Assembly (NCBI RefSeq): GCF_900163625.1
Contig: NZ_FUIE01000049.1
Span: 62,001-126,000, forward strand
Direction of reading: 5' to 3'
Length of the DNA stretch: 64,000 nucleotides
Source: Brevundimonas diminuta 3F5N
GTDB lineage: Bacteria > Pseudomonadota > Alphaproteobacteria > Caulobacterales > Caulobacteraceae
This document shows positions 49,270-57,718 of this stretch, piece by piece (the stretch's first letter is position 1; each line of letters opens with the position of its first letter). A program made the translations under genes and the position numbers. The notes under the pieces were generated by a model. It saw only the letters and a program-made list of their open reading frames with translations, was not told the DNA's origin and made no database searches.

Positions 49270-50246
49270 GCGAGCATCCGCGCGACCGTTTCGACCTGAT
49301 CGCCGATATACAGGCAGAAGAAGCCTTTCTGGACGCGCTGAATCGGGGGCGGTTGCACCACGCCTGGCTGCTGTGCGGGGTCGAGGGATCAGGCAAGGCC
49401 AGCTTCGCCTATCGCGCCGCCCGACGGCTGCTGGGAGCTGCGCCGGACCCGTCGCGCGGACCGCTGGGCGCCGCGCCGCATGATCCCGTCAGCCGTCTGG
49501 TGTCCGCCCAGGCCCACCCGGATCTGCTGGTGCTGGAGCGCGCAGTCGAGGGCGGCAAGCTGAAGCGCGCCATCTCGGTCGACCAGGCCCGCGACCTGCC
49601 GGAGTTCTTCGCAAAGAGCCCGTCCCAGGCTCGGCACCGCGTCGCCATCATTGATGCGGCGGACGATCTGAATATCAACGCCGCCAACGCCTTGCTGAAA
49701 ATTCTTGAGGAACCGCCTGAAAGCGGCGTGCTCTTCCTGGTCACCCATGCGCCCGGCCGGTTGTTAGCCACCATCCGCTCTCGCTGTCGGCGGCTGACCT
49801 TCCCGGTTTGGTCCGAGGCGCGTCTGACCGACCTGGTGCGTCAGCGCACGGGCGTGTCCGACGATGAAGCCTTAGCCGCGGCGGCCATGGCTGGGGGCTC
49901 GCCTGGCGCGGCTCTGGATCTGGCGTCGGGCGCCATGACCGAGGTCGACCGTCTCGCCCGCGCCTGGGTTGATGGACCAGAGATTGATCGCGCGGAACAA
50001 CTGGCTGTCGCCGACGGCTTCCGTGGCGCCGAGGGGCAGGCGCGGTTCGAGGCCCTGATGGATCGCCTGATCGCAGCGGTGAAACGCCGAGCCGTCGACT
50101 CTGGCGGCCGTGAAGGCGCCCGCTGGGCCGAGCTGTGGGGGCGGCTGTCCGACCTGCCCGATCGCGCCATCGGGCTGAATCTTGATAAGGGAGACGTCCT
50201 GGCCGGAGCCTTGGCCGACATCGCCCGCACGAAAGCCGCCGCCTGA
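49266..50246 (+). CDS. holB: DNA polymerase III delta' subunit
   Basis: About 326 residues. It has the AAA+ fold with a modified P-loop GVEGSGKASFAY, IDAADDLNINAANALLKILEEPPE (sensor region) and RSRCRRLTF (SRC motif). It is a clamp-loader subunit. The start is TTG 49266, overlapping the tmk stop. The tmk-holB-tatD order is the classical arrangement. Confidence 0.92.
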   Translation: MSEHPRDRFDLIADIQAEEAFLDALNRGRLHHAWLLCGVEGSGKASFAYRAARRLLGAAPDPSRGPLGAAPHDPVSRLVSAQAHPDLLVLERAVEGGKLKRAISVDQARDLPEFFAKSPSQARHRVAIIDAADDLNINAANALLKILEEPPESGVLFLVTHAPGRLLATIRSRCRRLTFPVWSEARLTDLVRQRTGVSDDEALAAAAMAGGSPGAALDLASGAMTEVDRLARAWVDGPEIDRAEQLAVADGFRGAEGQARFEALMDRLIAAVKRRAVDSGGREGARWAELWGRLSDLPDRAIGLNLDKGDVLAGALADIARTKAAA

Positions 50247-50247
50247 T

Positions 50248-51033
50248 ATGCTCATTGACAGTCACGTCAACCTGCACGCCCCCCAGTTCGACGAGGATCG
50301 CGAGGCGGTGATCGACCGTGCGCGCCAGGCGGGCGTGCGGCTGATGGTCGAGATTTCCGACAAGCTGTCGACCTTCGAGGCGACGCACGCGCTGGCGATG
50401 AACAATGCCGACATCTGGTGCACGGTCGGTGTCCATCCGCACGAGGCCAAGGACTACGCCGACCTGACGGCTGATCGCCTGGTGGAGCTGACGGATCGTC
50501 CGCGCGTCATCGGCATCGGCGAATGCGGCCTGGACTTCCACTATGACCTCAGCCCGCGCGACGTGCAGGCGGCGGTCTTCCGCCAACATATCGAGGCGGC
50601 GCGCCGCACCAATCTGCCTCTGGTGATCCATACGCGCGAAGCTGATGAGACCATGGCCGACATCCTGCGCGAGGAACACAGCCGCGCGCCGTTCAAGCTC
50701 CTGATGCACTGCTATACCAGCGGGCTGGAACTAGCTGAAACAGCGATGGAACTCGGCGCCTGGTTCTCGGTTTCAGGCATCGCCACCTTCAAGGCGGCCG
50801 AGGAGGTGAGGGAGGTCATCCGTCGGATGCCTGAAGACCGCATCATCGTTGAGACCGACTGCCCCTACCTGGCCCCCATCCCACATCGTGGCCGTCGGAA
50901 TGAACCCGCCTATGTCGGCCTGGTGCTGGAAAAGCTGGCTGAGATACGCGGCTGGACGCCCGAACAAGCCGATGAGCTGACGACCGAGGCCTTCTTCAAC
51001 CTGTTCGACCGCATTCCCAGGCCCGCCGAATGA
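50248..51033 (+). CDS. TatD-family metal-dependent DNase
   Basis: A 261-residue TIM-barrel hydrolase: IDSHVNLHAPQF (with Asn-Leu-His rather than the usual Cys-His-Leu), VGVHPHEAK, IGECGLDFHYD, VIHTREADE, HCYTSG, and ETDCPYLAPIPHRGRRNEPAY. It is a 3'-5' nuclease-type enzyme. It overlaps the following MBL gene (ATGA). Confidence 0.92.
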   Translation: MLIDSHVNLHAPQFDEDREAVIDRARQAGVRLMVEISDKLSTFEATHALAMNNADIWCTVGVHPHEAKDYADLTADRLVELTDRPRVIGIGECGLDFHYDLSPRDVQAAVFRQHIEAARRTNLPLVIHTREADETMADILREEHSRAPFKLLMHCYTSGLELAETAMELGAWFSVSGIATFKAAEEVREVIRRMPEDRIIVETDCPYLAPIPHRGRRNEPAYVGLVLEKLAEIRGWTPEQADELTTEAFFNLFDRIPRPAE

Positions 51034-51839
51034 GCCGGCAAGGCGAGTTGGAAGTCGTCATTCTCGGCTGCGGCTCGTCCGGCGGCGTGCCGCGCGGCGA
51101 CGGCGACTGGGGCGACTGCGACCCGTCAGAACCACGCAACCGGCGCACGCGCTGCTCCATGCTGGCGCGCCGCCATGGCCCGGACGGCGTGACCAGCGTG
51201 GTGATCGACACCTCGCCCGACTTCCGCCAGCAGATGCTGGCCGCCGAGGTCCGCCATATCGATGCGGTTCTCTACACCCACGATCATGCGGATCAGACAC
51301 ACGGCATCGACGACCTTCGCGTTTTCGCCGCCCACGCACGTCGACGCATCCCGGCCTGGATGGATGCGGCCACCCACCATGCCCTGACGCGACGCTTCGA
51401 CTACATCTTTGAAAGCCACCACGGCTATCCGGCCATCGTCGAGGGCCATCGCCTTCCCCCGCACGGCCAGGCGTGGAAAGTAGAGGGGGAGGGTGGTCCC
51501 ATCCCCGTCATGACCTTCGACCAGATCCATGGTCCGATCCGTTCGGTCGGCTATCGCCTGGGGCCGATCGCCTACTCCAGCGACGTTTCGAGTTTGGATG
51601 ACGCCGCTCTGGAGGCTGTGCGCGGTGCCCAACTCTGGATCATCGACGCGTTACGCTACACGCCGCACCCGACGCATGCGCATGTTGATCTGGCCTTGGA
51701 GTGGATCGCCCGCGCTGAAGTAGAGACGGCAGTGCTGACGAACCTTCATATTGACTTAGATTACAATATATTATCACGCAATCTTCCACCAAGTGTCGAG
51801 GTTGCCTACGACGGTTGGCGAGGGCGCTTCGCTCTCTAG
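51030..51839 (+). CDS. PhnP-like metallo-beta-lactamase-fold hydrolase
   Basis: A 269-residue enzyme with the MBL core: LGCGSSGGVPRGDGDWGDCDP, the metal motif THDHADQTHGIDDLR, SSDVSSL and LTNLHIDLDY. PhnP-type members are phosphodiesterases acting on cyclic or nucleotide phosphodiesters. It is the last gene of the rlpA/tmk-side cluster. Confidence 0.88.
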   Translation: MSRQGELEVVILGCGSSGGVPRGDGDWGDCDPSEPRNRRTRCSMLARRHGPDGVTSVVIDTSPDFRQQMLAAEVRHIDAVLYTHDHADQTHGIDDLRVFAAHARRRIPAWMDAATHHALTRRFDYIFESHHGYPAIVEGHRLPPHGQAWKVEGEGGPIPVMTFDQIHGPIRSVGYRLGPIAYSSDVSSLDDAALEAVRGAQLWIIDALRYTPHPTHAHVDLALEWIARAEVETAVLTNLHIDLDYNILSRNLPPSVEVAYDGWRGRFAL

Positions 51840-51906
51840 CCGGTTCGGCTGGCTTGAGGTGCCGGAAGGAAGACTGGGCGCCACGCTTCACTGGCGCGTG
51901 ACACCC

Positions 51907-52437
51907 TTAGTTCATGATCAGTGCGTAGCCGGCCTGTTGGTGATGAATGACCGTCATCAGCGCAGCCAGATCGACCTGCACCCCAGGCGCCAGATCGGCT
52001 TCCGTCAAACCATGCGCGACCATGGATTGGCCGCAAAGACGGACCTGAACCCCGGCTGCCGTCAGGGCGCGAATAAGGGCGCTGTTGGGATTTGTCGCGC
52101 CCTTGTTCCGCGCAGACCAGGCTGCATCGGACAGAGAGGCCAAGGAAGCGCCGCCGTGCATCACAACGACGATGCTCCGTTTCTCTGCGGTGACGCCGTT
52201 TGCCGCCAACATATTCGTTAGCCGAGCCACGCGTTCCAGGCCCTTTAGCGGCTTGTCGTCAGGGCCGCCCTGGGTCAGATCCACAATGACGCGGTACTCG
52301 CGTTGCGGGTCCGGCTGCTCACCGGCCTGCGGCAGAGGCGTGAAAGCCCCATAGCCCACGACAGTCTCAGCCTGCGCTGGAACCCCGAGCACGAGAACGA
52401 ACAGTGCGGCCAAAGGCGCAATGAAGATGTTGCTCAT
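51907..52437 (-). CDS. Exported DsrE-family protein
   Basis: About 176 residues with a signal peptide (MSNIFIAPLAALFVLVLGVPAQA) and a DsrE-like domain: YRVIVDLTQGG, VARLTNMLAANG, SIVVVMHGGA, and VRLCGQSM with one cysteine in the sulfur-carrier position, followed by ALMTVIHHQQAGYALI. Periplasmic DsrE proteins are linked to sulfur or thiol chemistry, but the function here is unknown. ATG 52437 starts the signal peptide. It marks the left shoulder of the accessory island. Confidence 0.8.
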   Translation of the reverse strand: MSNIFIAPLAALFVLVLGVPAQAETVVGYGAFTPLPQAGEQPDPQREYRVIVDLTQGGPDDKPLKGLERVARLTNMLAANGVTAEKRSIVVVMHGGASLASLSDAAWSARNKGATNPNSALIRALTAAGVQVRLCGQSMVAHGLTEADLAPGVQVDLAALMTVIHHQQAGYALIMN

Positions 52438-52815
52438 GACGTATCCCAGCGTGAAACTCCTCACGGACATTAGGAGATGATCTTCGCGCCGTCGACCAAG
52501 GACAGCTCAGCGATACGTATATTTCGCAGACTGCACATGTTCGGAAACTGTTGCAGCCATAAATGGCTGAATTAACACCGAAAATAATGCAGTTTGAGAG
52601 AAGCGGCCGTTGCGCTCGGCGACAGCGCTTGTGTTGCAAACCTCAACGCGCTCAGGGCGGCTGCAGAGGCGCGATGGGCACGAAACACTAGACGTAGATA
52701 GGTTGTGGATAAACGCTAGAAGCGAAGACGGAGGTCCGCTTCTGACTCAAAGCGGCCCTCCAGAACAGCCGCTTTTGGTCAGGGTGACTGCCCCAAACTG
52801 TGGGCTGCTCGCTAG
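52438..52815. other. Intergenic stretch at left edge of the accessory island
   Basis: No gene is supported. The sequence is AT-richer near 52500-52600, then contains the hairpin repeat at 52730-52761. It separates the housekeeping DsrE gene from the hypermodification operon. Confidence 0.5.
52730..52761. repeat. Hairpin repeat at left flank of the island
   Basis: Stem GGAGG-t-CCGCTT / AAGCGG-c-CCTCC with loop CTGACTCA. The 14-mer CTGACTCAAAGCGG (52742-52755) recurs exactly at 60023-60036 on the other side of the modification genes. Confidence 0.6.
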
Positions 52816-53847
52816 CTAGGCGCTGGCGAACAAGTCCGGCTGGGCCTGCAGGGAGCCTGCAGGCATGGTTCGTACAGGCGGCGCGAGCCGCCACTTCGGT
52901 GGAAAGAAGAGTTCAAGCGATGTCGATGAGGGACGGTAGCGAGCCTTTATCCGCGACCGATTGCTTGCAAGCTCGGGCGCGGCCTCTCTGCAGTATTTAT
53001 CGGTCTCGCAGAAGAGACCCTGACAGTCGATTGCATGCAATGGCCGCCCGAACAGGCCAAGAAATGGCAGATCTAGCCGCTCGAACTCAGCCTCCTGCTG
53101 GTCGACCATCAATTTGATCGCTTCGGAGGGCGTGTAATCGCCTAAGTCCTCGAATACTTTGGCTAGGCCGCGCACAGCTCCCGGCCCGGCCTGCGTATAG
53201 TCATTCTCACTGAAATCCGTGAGTTCGGAATAGTTGAGATCAACTGCTGTCTGATAGGCCATAAACGGACCCATGAGAGGGTAGCCCTCAAGCGTTCGGA
53301 CGATGCTCTCGAAGGCGTTCGCGCCGATCAGCCGATCCGCGACGGCGTCCTGCACGAACATCTTCTCAAACAGGGCGGCATGGTTGTGATGTTTCTCGTC
53401 GTGCCCAAACGCCTTGTTCGCGCACAAAATGAAGGCTCCTGTGTACAGGCCACCGTCCTCGCGCTTGATCTGATTGAGCGCGGCAACAAATCTGCCGTCC
53501 GCCAAGTCTTGGATACGCGGTGGCCCGTCCAAAAGCGTTGTCAATTTCTCCCAAGTACGGATCTTGCTGAAGGTCCTAAAGGCGACGATCTGAAAGGCGC
53601 GGTCAGCGGGACTGCCGGCGTCCTCGGCGTAGCAGACGTTCCGGATCATATACTGCGAGACTCGATCAGCCGCACGGTACACGTTGCAGAATTTAAACTC
53701 CTGCAGGATGGGATCGTCGGACCAAGGCGCGCATTTGCCCGCGAGACGACGTTCGAACGCAGCCTGCCGTCTAGAGGCGAACCGCCAATACAGCTCGTAA
53801 ACGCCGCGCCGAGGCTTCGGCTTCTTGCGTGTCTTGATGACTATCAT
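52816..53847 (-). CDS. Stand-alone 5-hmdU DNA kinase helical-domain protein (base hypermodification)
   Basis: A 343-residue protein. Residues 15-75 (ELYWRFASRRQAAFERRLAG, APWSDDPILQEFKFCNVYRA, ADRVSQYMIRNV) match the helical domain described as HMUDK_hel and the related alpha-glutamyl/putrescinyl-thymine pyrophosphorylase group, proteins of phage pyrimidine hypermodification. The body (to about 290) has HDEKHHNHAALF and a GYPLMGPFMAYQ segment. No P-loop kinase domain is present, unlike full hmdU kinases. It is the last gene of the operon; its start overlaps the TylF-like stop (TGATG). Its activity is inferred only. Confidence 0.7.
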   Translation of the reverse strand: MIVIKTRKKPKPRRGVYELYWRFASRRQAAFERRLAGKCAPWSDDPILQEFKFCNVYRAADRVSQYMIRNVCYAEDAGSPADRAFQIVAFRTFSKIRTWEKLTTLLDGPPRIQDLADGRFVAALNQIKREDGGLYTGAFILCANKAFGHDEKHHNHAALFEKMFVQDAVADRLIGANAFESIVRTLEGYPLMGPFMAYQTAVDLNYSELTDFSENDYTQAGPGAVRGLAKVFEDLGDYTPSEAIKLMVDQQEAEFERLDLPFLGLFGRPLHAIDCQGLFCETDKYCREAAPELASNRSRIKARYRPSSTSLELFFPPKWRLAPPVRTMPAGSLQAQPDLFASA

Positions 53848-54836
53848 CACGAGGACTGCCGAAGAAATACGCCGGTGCCGTGCAGGTTGAAGAATCGGGG
53901 GTCGCCGAGAAGGCGCTTGGCGGCCACGCGTTCGCCCAAGGTGTACAGAAAACGGTCCACACCGGTGAAGTGGTCAAACACTATGGCGCCGCCAGGGACG
54001 ATCTGATTTTGAACGGCATCGAGCGCTGCGGTCGCCGAAGTATAGTTGTCGGTATCGATGAACGCCAGCACGATATCCCGGTCCGCCAATCGGGATGCAG
54101 TTTTGACGATATCGCCGGAGATGATCTCGACGTTTCGTCCCGCGAGATACCGGCGCGCTGCGGCTTCGTCCAGAAAGACGCAGTCTGGGTGGGAATACAT
54201 GTCCAGAGGACTGCGGGGCGAGGGAAAGCCGTCGAAGGTGTCAAACCCGACGACCGGCCAGTCCTTGCCCAGGCGCTCGGCGAAACGAGAGAGCAGCATG
54301 GTTGTCCCACCCCGGAACATTCCGAACTCCACGATCGTCCCGTCGAGGCCCAAGCGCGCGGCGTTCTGAAGGACCTGCCATAGATGGATTAGGCAGTTCG
54401 GATATCCGTTCGCGAAGGAGGGCACGAGCGCGTTGGCGGTTTCTTGCTCAAAAGTCGGATCACGGTATCGGAAGTGATCGAACCCTCCAATGAGCAGCCG
54501 AACGCTCGCCTCGATGTAGGGTAAAGCCGCCTCGATCAGCGCCTCCTTGCGCTTGTCCGAAGCTACGATCAGGACCTCGGGGCGATCGCGCACCAGCGCC
54601 TCCATCGGTCGGCAGCGGAGCCCGGCTTCGTGAGGCGTGTCGTAGACCCCTGTCAAACGGGCGCCCAATCCCCCAGCGTTCAGCCAGGCCTCGATATCAT
54701 AGGCGGCGGGGCCGACGCCCAGGATGCCGAGAGTGTCGGTCTCGGGGCGAGCTGACAGCTCCTGCTTGAGAGTTTCGAGCAGCGTCGACAAGTCGTCGGG
54801 GCTCATATCAATGCTACGCGGCGGTGGGGGTTTCAT
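53847..54836 (-). CDS. TylF/MycF-like methyltransferase
   Basis: A 329-residue protein. The N-terminal part (about 25-110) is a Rossmann-like segment (LGILGVGPAAYDIEAWLNAGG). The C-terminal domain resembles macrocin O-methyltransferases (TylF): IVEFGMFRGGTTMLLSRFA, VVGFDTFDGFPSPRSP, and the metal-binding LAFIDTDNYTSATAALD followed by GGAIVFDHF. The target is unknown; sitting between a TS-family enzyme and an HMUDK-helical protein suggests action on a modified nucleotide or its precursor. ATG 54836 has GGAG eight bases upstream and overlaps the TS gene by 23 bases. Confidence 0.78.
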   Translation of the reverse strand: MKPPPPRSIDMSPDDLSTLLETLKQELSARPETDTLGILGVGPAAYDIEAWLNAGGLGARLTGVYDTPHEAGLRCRPMEALVRDRPEVLIVASDKRKEALIEAALPYIEASVRLLIGGFDHFRYRDPTFEQETANALVPSFANGYPNCLIHLWQVLQNAARLGLDGTIVEFGMFRGGTTMLLSRFAERLGKDWPVVGFDTFDGFPSPRSPLDMYSHPDCVFLDEAAARRYLAGRNVEIISGDIVKTASRLADRDIVLAFIDTDNYTSATAALDAVQNQIVPGGAIVFDHFTGVDRFLYTLGERVAAKRLLGDPRFFNLHGTGVFLRQSS

Positions 54837-56448
54837 CTCGCGTACTCCATTGACGAATGAACGCCGAAAGGACTTGAGGCTGAGACTGCGCGATCGCCCC
54901 GACCAGCCGCGCCGCATGAACGCGCAACCGCCCTGCCGCGGCGATGCGCGCCTCGAGGTCCGCTTCCGCTTCGACTTTGGGCCATAGGTCTTCGAAGCTG
55001 TCGACCGCCGCTGCCAACTCTCGGTCGACCTCGTGGTCGGGCGAAGGCGTCACCCCCGCATGGCGGAGCGCCACGGTGAAATCGTCGTCGAGATCACTAT
55101 AGGCCCTCGCCGCACCTTGCAGGCCGATGCGCTCAGCCAGCGACGGAACCTGTTCCGCTAGAAACAGCTCATATTTGAGCGCGTACACCACCAGGTCGAT
55201 TGCCGTGTCGAAGAGCGTCTCACCGGCGAGATCCACTCCAGAGCTGCGGAAGTGTCCGAGCCGATCGACCTTGCGCGCAATGTTGGGGAGAATGCTGATA
55301 CGCTCGCCGCGCCGCTTCCAAGCCGCGCCGTAACCCGCGTTTTTCTCTCGATGTAAACAATCCATAGCCTGAATTAGACCATTAGTGAGGGAGGGCCGGT
55401 GCGTCGCCCGAGCGAAGTAAGCGCGCGCGCAGGGCTGTGGGATGTCGTCCAGCAAGCTCGGCAGACGCCGCGCCAGGCGTTCATAAGTCGCCGCGGTAAA
55501 ATCGTCGTCCGGGCACGCATGAAGTTCGTTCTTCAGCCTGTCTTCCGTCCAGATTTCGGCTCCCCATTTGAGGCGAACTATCCGAAGCGAGGCGAGGAGG
55601 AATGGATCCGACGGCGCACTGTCGATCGGCCAGATGTCGGGGTCTTGGCGAACGCGCGCTTCGGCCGCGAACCATTCTGCAAGGGCGGCATCCATACGGT
55701 CGTGGGCGACACCCAGCCGCGGTGTCGCGACGTTGAAGTCGTACGGCGTCACGCCGGGAAACGCGTCCACGACTGCGGCCGCGCGTTCGAGATGCCGGTC
55801 ACGTTCGTAAATGTGGAACGAGGAGGCCAGGAAATAGGTCGGGCCGGGTTCAACGCCTAGCCAGTTCGCCAACAGTTCCTGGAGGACGCTCCACTCGAAC
55901 GCATTGATGCCCGAGAACCCCCACATCGCGTCGTTGCTGCGTACGGCGACATTGAGCAGGAGACGGCCGTCTCTGATCAACCAGCTCAGCCAGTTGTTGC
56001 ATGGGATATCCTGGGAGGTACCGAAGTCGGACCCGGGATCGAACAGGCTCATGACTGCGCGTCGGGTAGCGTGGTCGGTGCTTAGAAGCCGAAAGACTTC
56101 GGCCAGCTGGTCGACCCCCTGCCAATCCCTGAGCCGCGGTCCATATCCCGCACGCCACACCATGCCGTCGTCGGAGAACTGGGCGGCGCGAGGAAGGTAA
56201 TGGATCAGCCAGTCGAGGTCGTTTCGCCCCGCAAGGACCCAGAGACACTCGGCTACCAAGGCGAACGGATCACCCAGTCGCCCCGGTAGAAACGGAAACC
56301 GTTCCTGCGGGTGTTCGATGAGCGTGCCTCGCCCCAGCACTTCCCGCGTGGCTTCTCCGCGGACCGAAACGGTCTTGCCGTCTGTCAGTACCGCCTCGAA
56401 ACCACCTACGGTCGCGTAGCTGATGTTGCGGTACCGCTCCGACTTCAT
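54814..56448 (-). CDS. Thymidylate-synthase-family pyrimidine hydroxymethylase-like protein fused to Nmad1-like domain
   Basis: A 544-residue protein. Residues 60-220 keep the TS active site: ECLW (67), the Arg pair RR (129-130), catalytic Cys150 in DIPCNN, RSND (170-173), Asn182 at the uracil-selecting position, and HIY (212-214). It is far from ThyA overall (compare the copy at 4899-5756), so a hydroxymethylase making hmdUMP is more likely than dTMP synthesis (inference). Residues 360-430 (CLHREKNAGYGAAWKRRG, DRLGHF, LFDTAIDLVVYALKYE) match the nucleotide-modification-associated domain 1 (DUF1599). ATG 56448 is preferred to TTG 56475. It heads the three-gene operon. Confidence 0.75.
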   Translation of the reverse strand: MKSERYRNISYATVGGFEAVLTDGKTVSVRGEATREVLGRGTLIEHPQERFPFLPGRLGDPFALVAECLWVLAGRNDLDWLIHYLPRAAQFSDDGMVWRAGYGPRLRDWQGVDQLAEVFRLLSTDHATRRAVMSLFDPGSDFGTSQDIPCNNWLSWLIRDGRLLLNVAVRSNDAMWGFSGINAFEWSVLQELLANWLGVEPGPTYFLASSFHIYERDRHLERAAAVVDAFPGVTPYDFNVATPRLGVAHDRMDAALAEWFAAEARVRQDPDIWPIDSAPSDPFLLASLRIVRLKWGAEIWTEDRLKNELHACPDDDFTAATYERLARRLPSLLDDIPQPCARAYFARATHRPSLTNGLIQAMDCLHREKNAGYGAAWKRRGERISILPNIARKVDRLGHFRSSGVDLAGETLFDTAIDLVVYALKYELFLAEQVPSLAERIGLQGAARAYSDLDDDFTVALRHAGVTPSPDHEVDRELAAAVDSFEDLWPKVEAEADLEARIAAAGRLRVHAARLVGAIAQSQPQVLSAFIRQWSTRDETPTAA

Positions 56449-56575
56449 CGAGATTGCCCCGTCTGCCCCACGCAATCTCTACCAGAGGTTTGATTCTATG
56501 CAGCCGTAAAGTAAGCCAGAAGTTGAGCCCACCCGATATCGATGGGCGATCATCACCTCCACCGGCGGGTAGCCC

Positions 56576-57718
56576 ATGATCGATCATCTTCGCATACATG
56601 TTGTCTGGCCTGACGGCTCGTCGGAAGGCGCGCGCGTCGCTGAAATGATCTCCCGACATTTCGACGGGATCGGAATGGAACGGGACGGCGTGGCTTATCG
56701 GGTGCCTGTGCGCTTCGCGAGCGCGCCATGGCGTCCGGGCTTGCCCTTGCCGAGGCCCGTCGACCTATCGCGCGCGGATCACAACGCCGTAGTGCTCCTG
56801 CATGACGACTTCATGGATGAACAGGCGTCGGAGTGGGACCAGTTCTTGCAGTCGACACGTGCGGCCATGGAGGCGCGCGGCAACGCTGACGTCTACATTC
56901 CGTTCTGTGACTATAGCGGCAGCGCGATCCCCGCTTCAGACAGCGGGCGGAACACCCAGTATGTCTACAGAAAGGGCTGGACTGGGCTGAATGAGATCGC
57001 GCGGGACAAGCGTCTCTTACTCCATATCCTGGTCCAGATCCGCCGGCACCTGCGGAAGCTCAGCGCCGATGATCGCGACGAGCCGCTGTTCGTAAGCCAC
57101 GCCAAAGCGGACGGGGACACCGCGGCCAGGGAAATCGTGGACTATGTTCAGTCACCGGGCCACGACGTGCCGCTTCACACCTTCTACGACGCCATGGAGC
57201 TGAATCCGGGCGAGGATTTTAAAGCCCGCTTTGACGCCGAAATCAGCCGGGGAACTCTGATCGCCATCGTTTCGGACGTTTACGATTCCCGGCCCTGGTG
57301 CGTGTTTGAGCTGACGACCGCCAAGCGGCACAGGCGGCCCATCGTCTTGGCAGATATCGGGGGGGTGCGGGTCAGTCGAACCTTCCCGTACGGCGCGAAT
57401 CTCCCCCGGGTTCGTCTTGACGCTGGCGGGCCGGTCGGATCGTGGATCGACCCCCTGCTAGTAGAAGCCATGTCCGAAGGTTTGCGCTGCGACGTCTTCC
57501 TCGCTCAGGCTGCGAAGGTTGCGGCGGCCGCATCGGAGGTCTTGGTGATGCCGCGTCCGCCTGAGCTTTTTGATGTGATCGACGCCGAAGTATGCCCAAG
57601 AGTGATCCTGTATCCTGATCCCCCGCTGGGAGACATCGAGGCCCGGCTCGTAGTTCGGGCGATGGCCGCGATGCGAAGTGACAGCGAACTGAAAACCTTG
57701 GGCGAGTATCGGGCATGA
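56576..57718 (+). CDS. TIR-domain protein
   Basis: A 380-residue protein, divergent from the modification operon (127-base gap). Residues 168-265 form a bacterial TIR: EPLFVSHAKADGD, then YDAMELNPGEDF, IAIVSDVYDSRPWCVFELTTAKR with the catalytic glutamate Glu245 (WCxxE). The N-terminal part (1-150) looks like a second, degenerate TIR/SEFIR-like domain (HNAVVLLHDDFMD). TIR enzymes cleave NAD+ or make cyclic ADP-ribose signals. The start codon is within the palindrome ATGATCGATCAT. It is coupled to the SLOG-like gene (ATGA). Confidence 0.82.
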   Translation: MIDHLRIHVVWPDGSSEGARVAEMISRHFDGIGMERDGVAYRVPVRFASAPWRPGLPLPRPVDLSRADHNAVVLLHDDFMDEQASEWDQFLQSTRAAMEARGNADVYIPFCDYSGSAIPASDSGRNTQYVYRKGWTGLNEIARDKRLLLHILVQIRRHLRKLSADDRDEPLFVSHAKADGDTAAREIVDYVQSPGHDVPLHTFYDAMELNPGEDFKARFDAEISRGTLIAIVSDVYDSRPWCVFELTTAKRHRRPIVLADIGGVRVSRTFPYGANLPRVRLDAGGPVGSWIDPLLVEAMSEGLRCDVFLAQAAKVAAAASEVLVMPRPPELFDVIDAEVCPRVILYPDPPLGDIEARLVVRAMAAMRSDSELKTLGEYRA

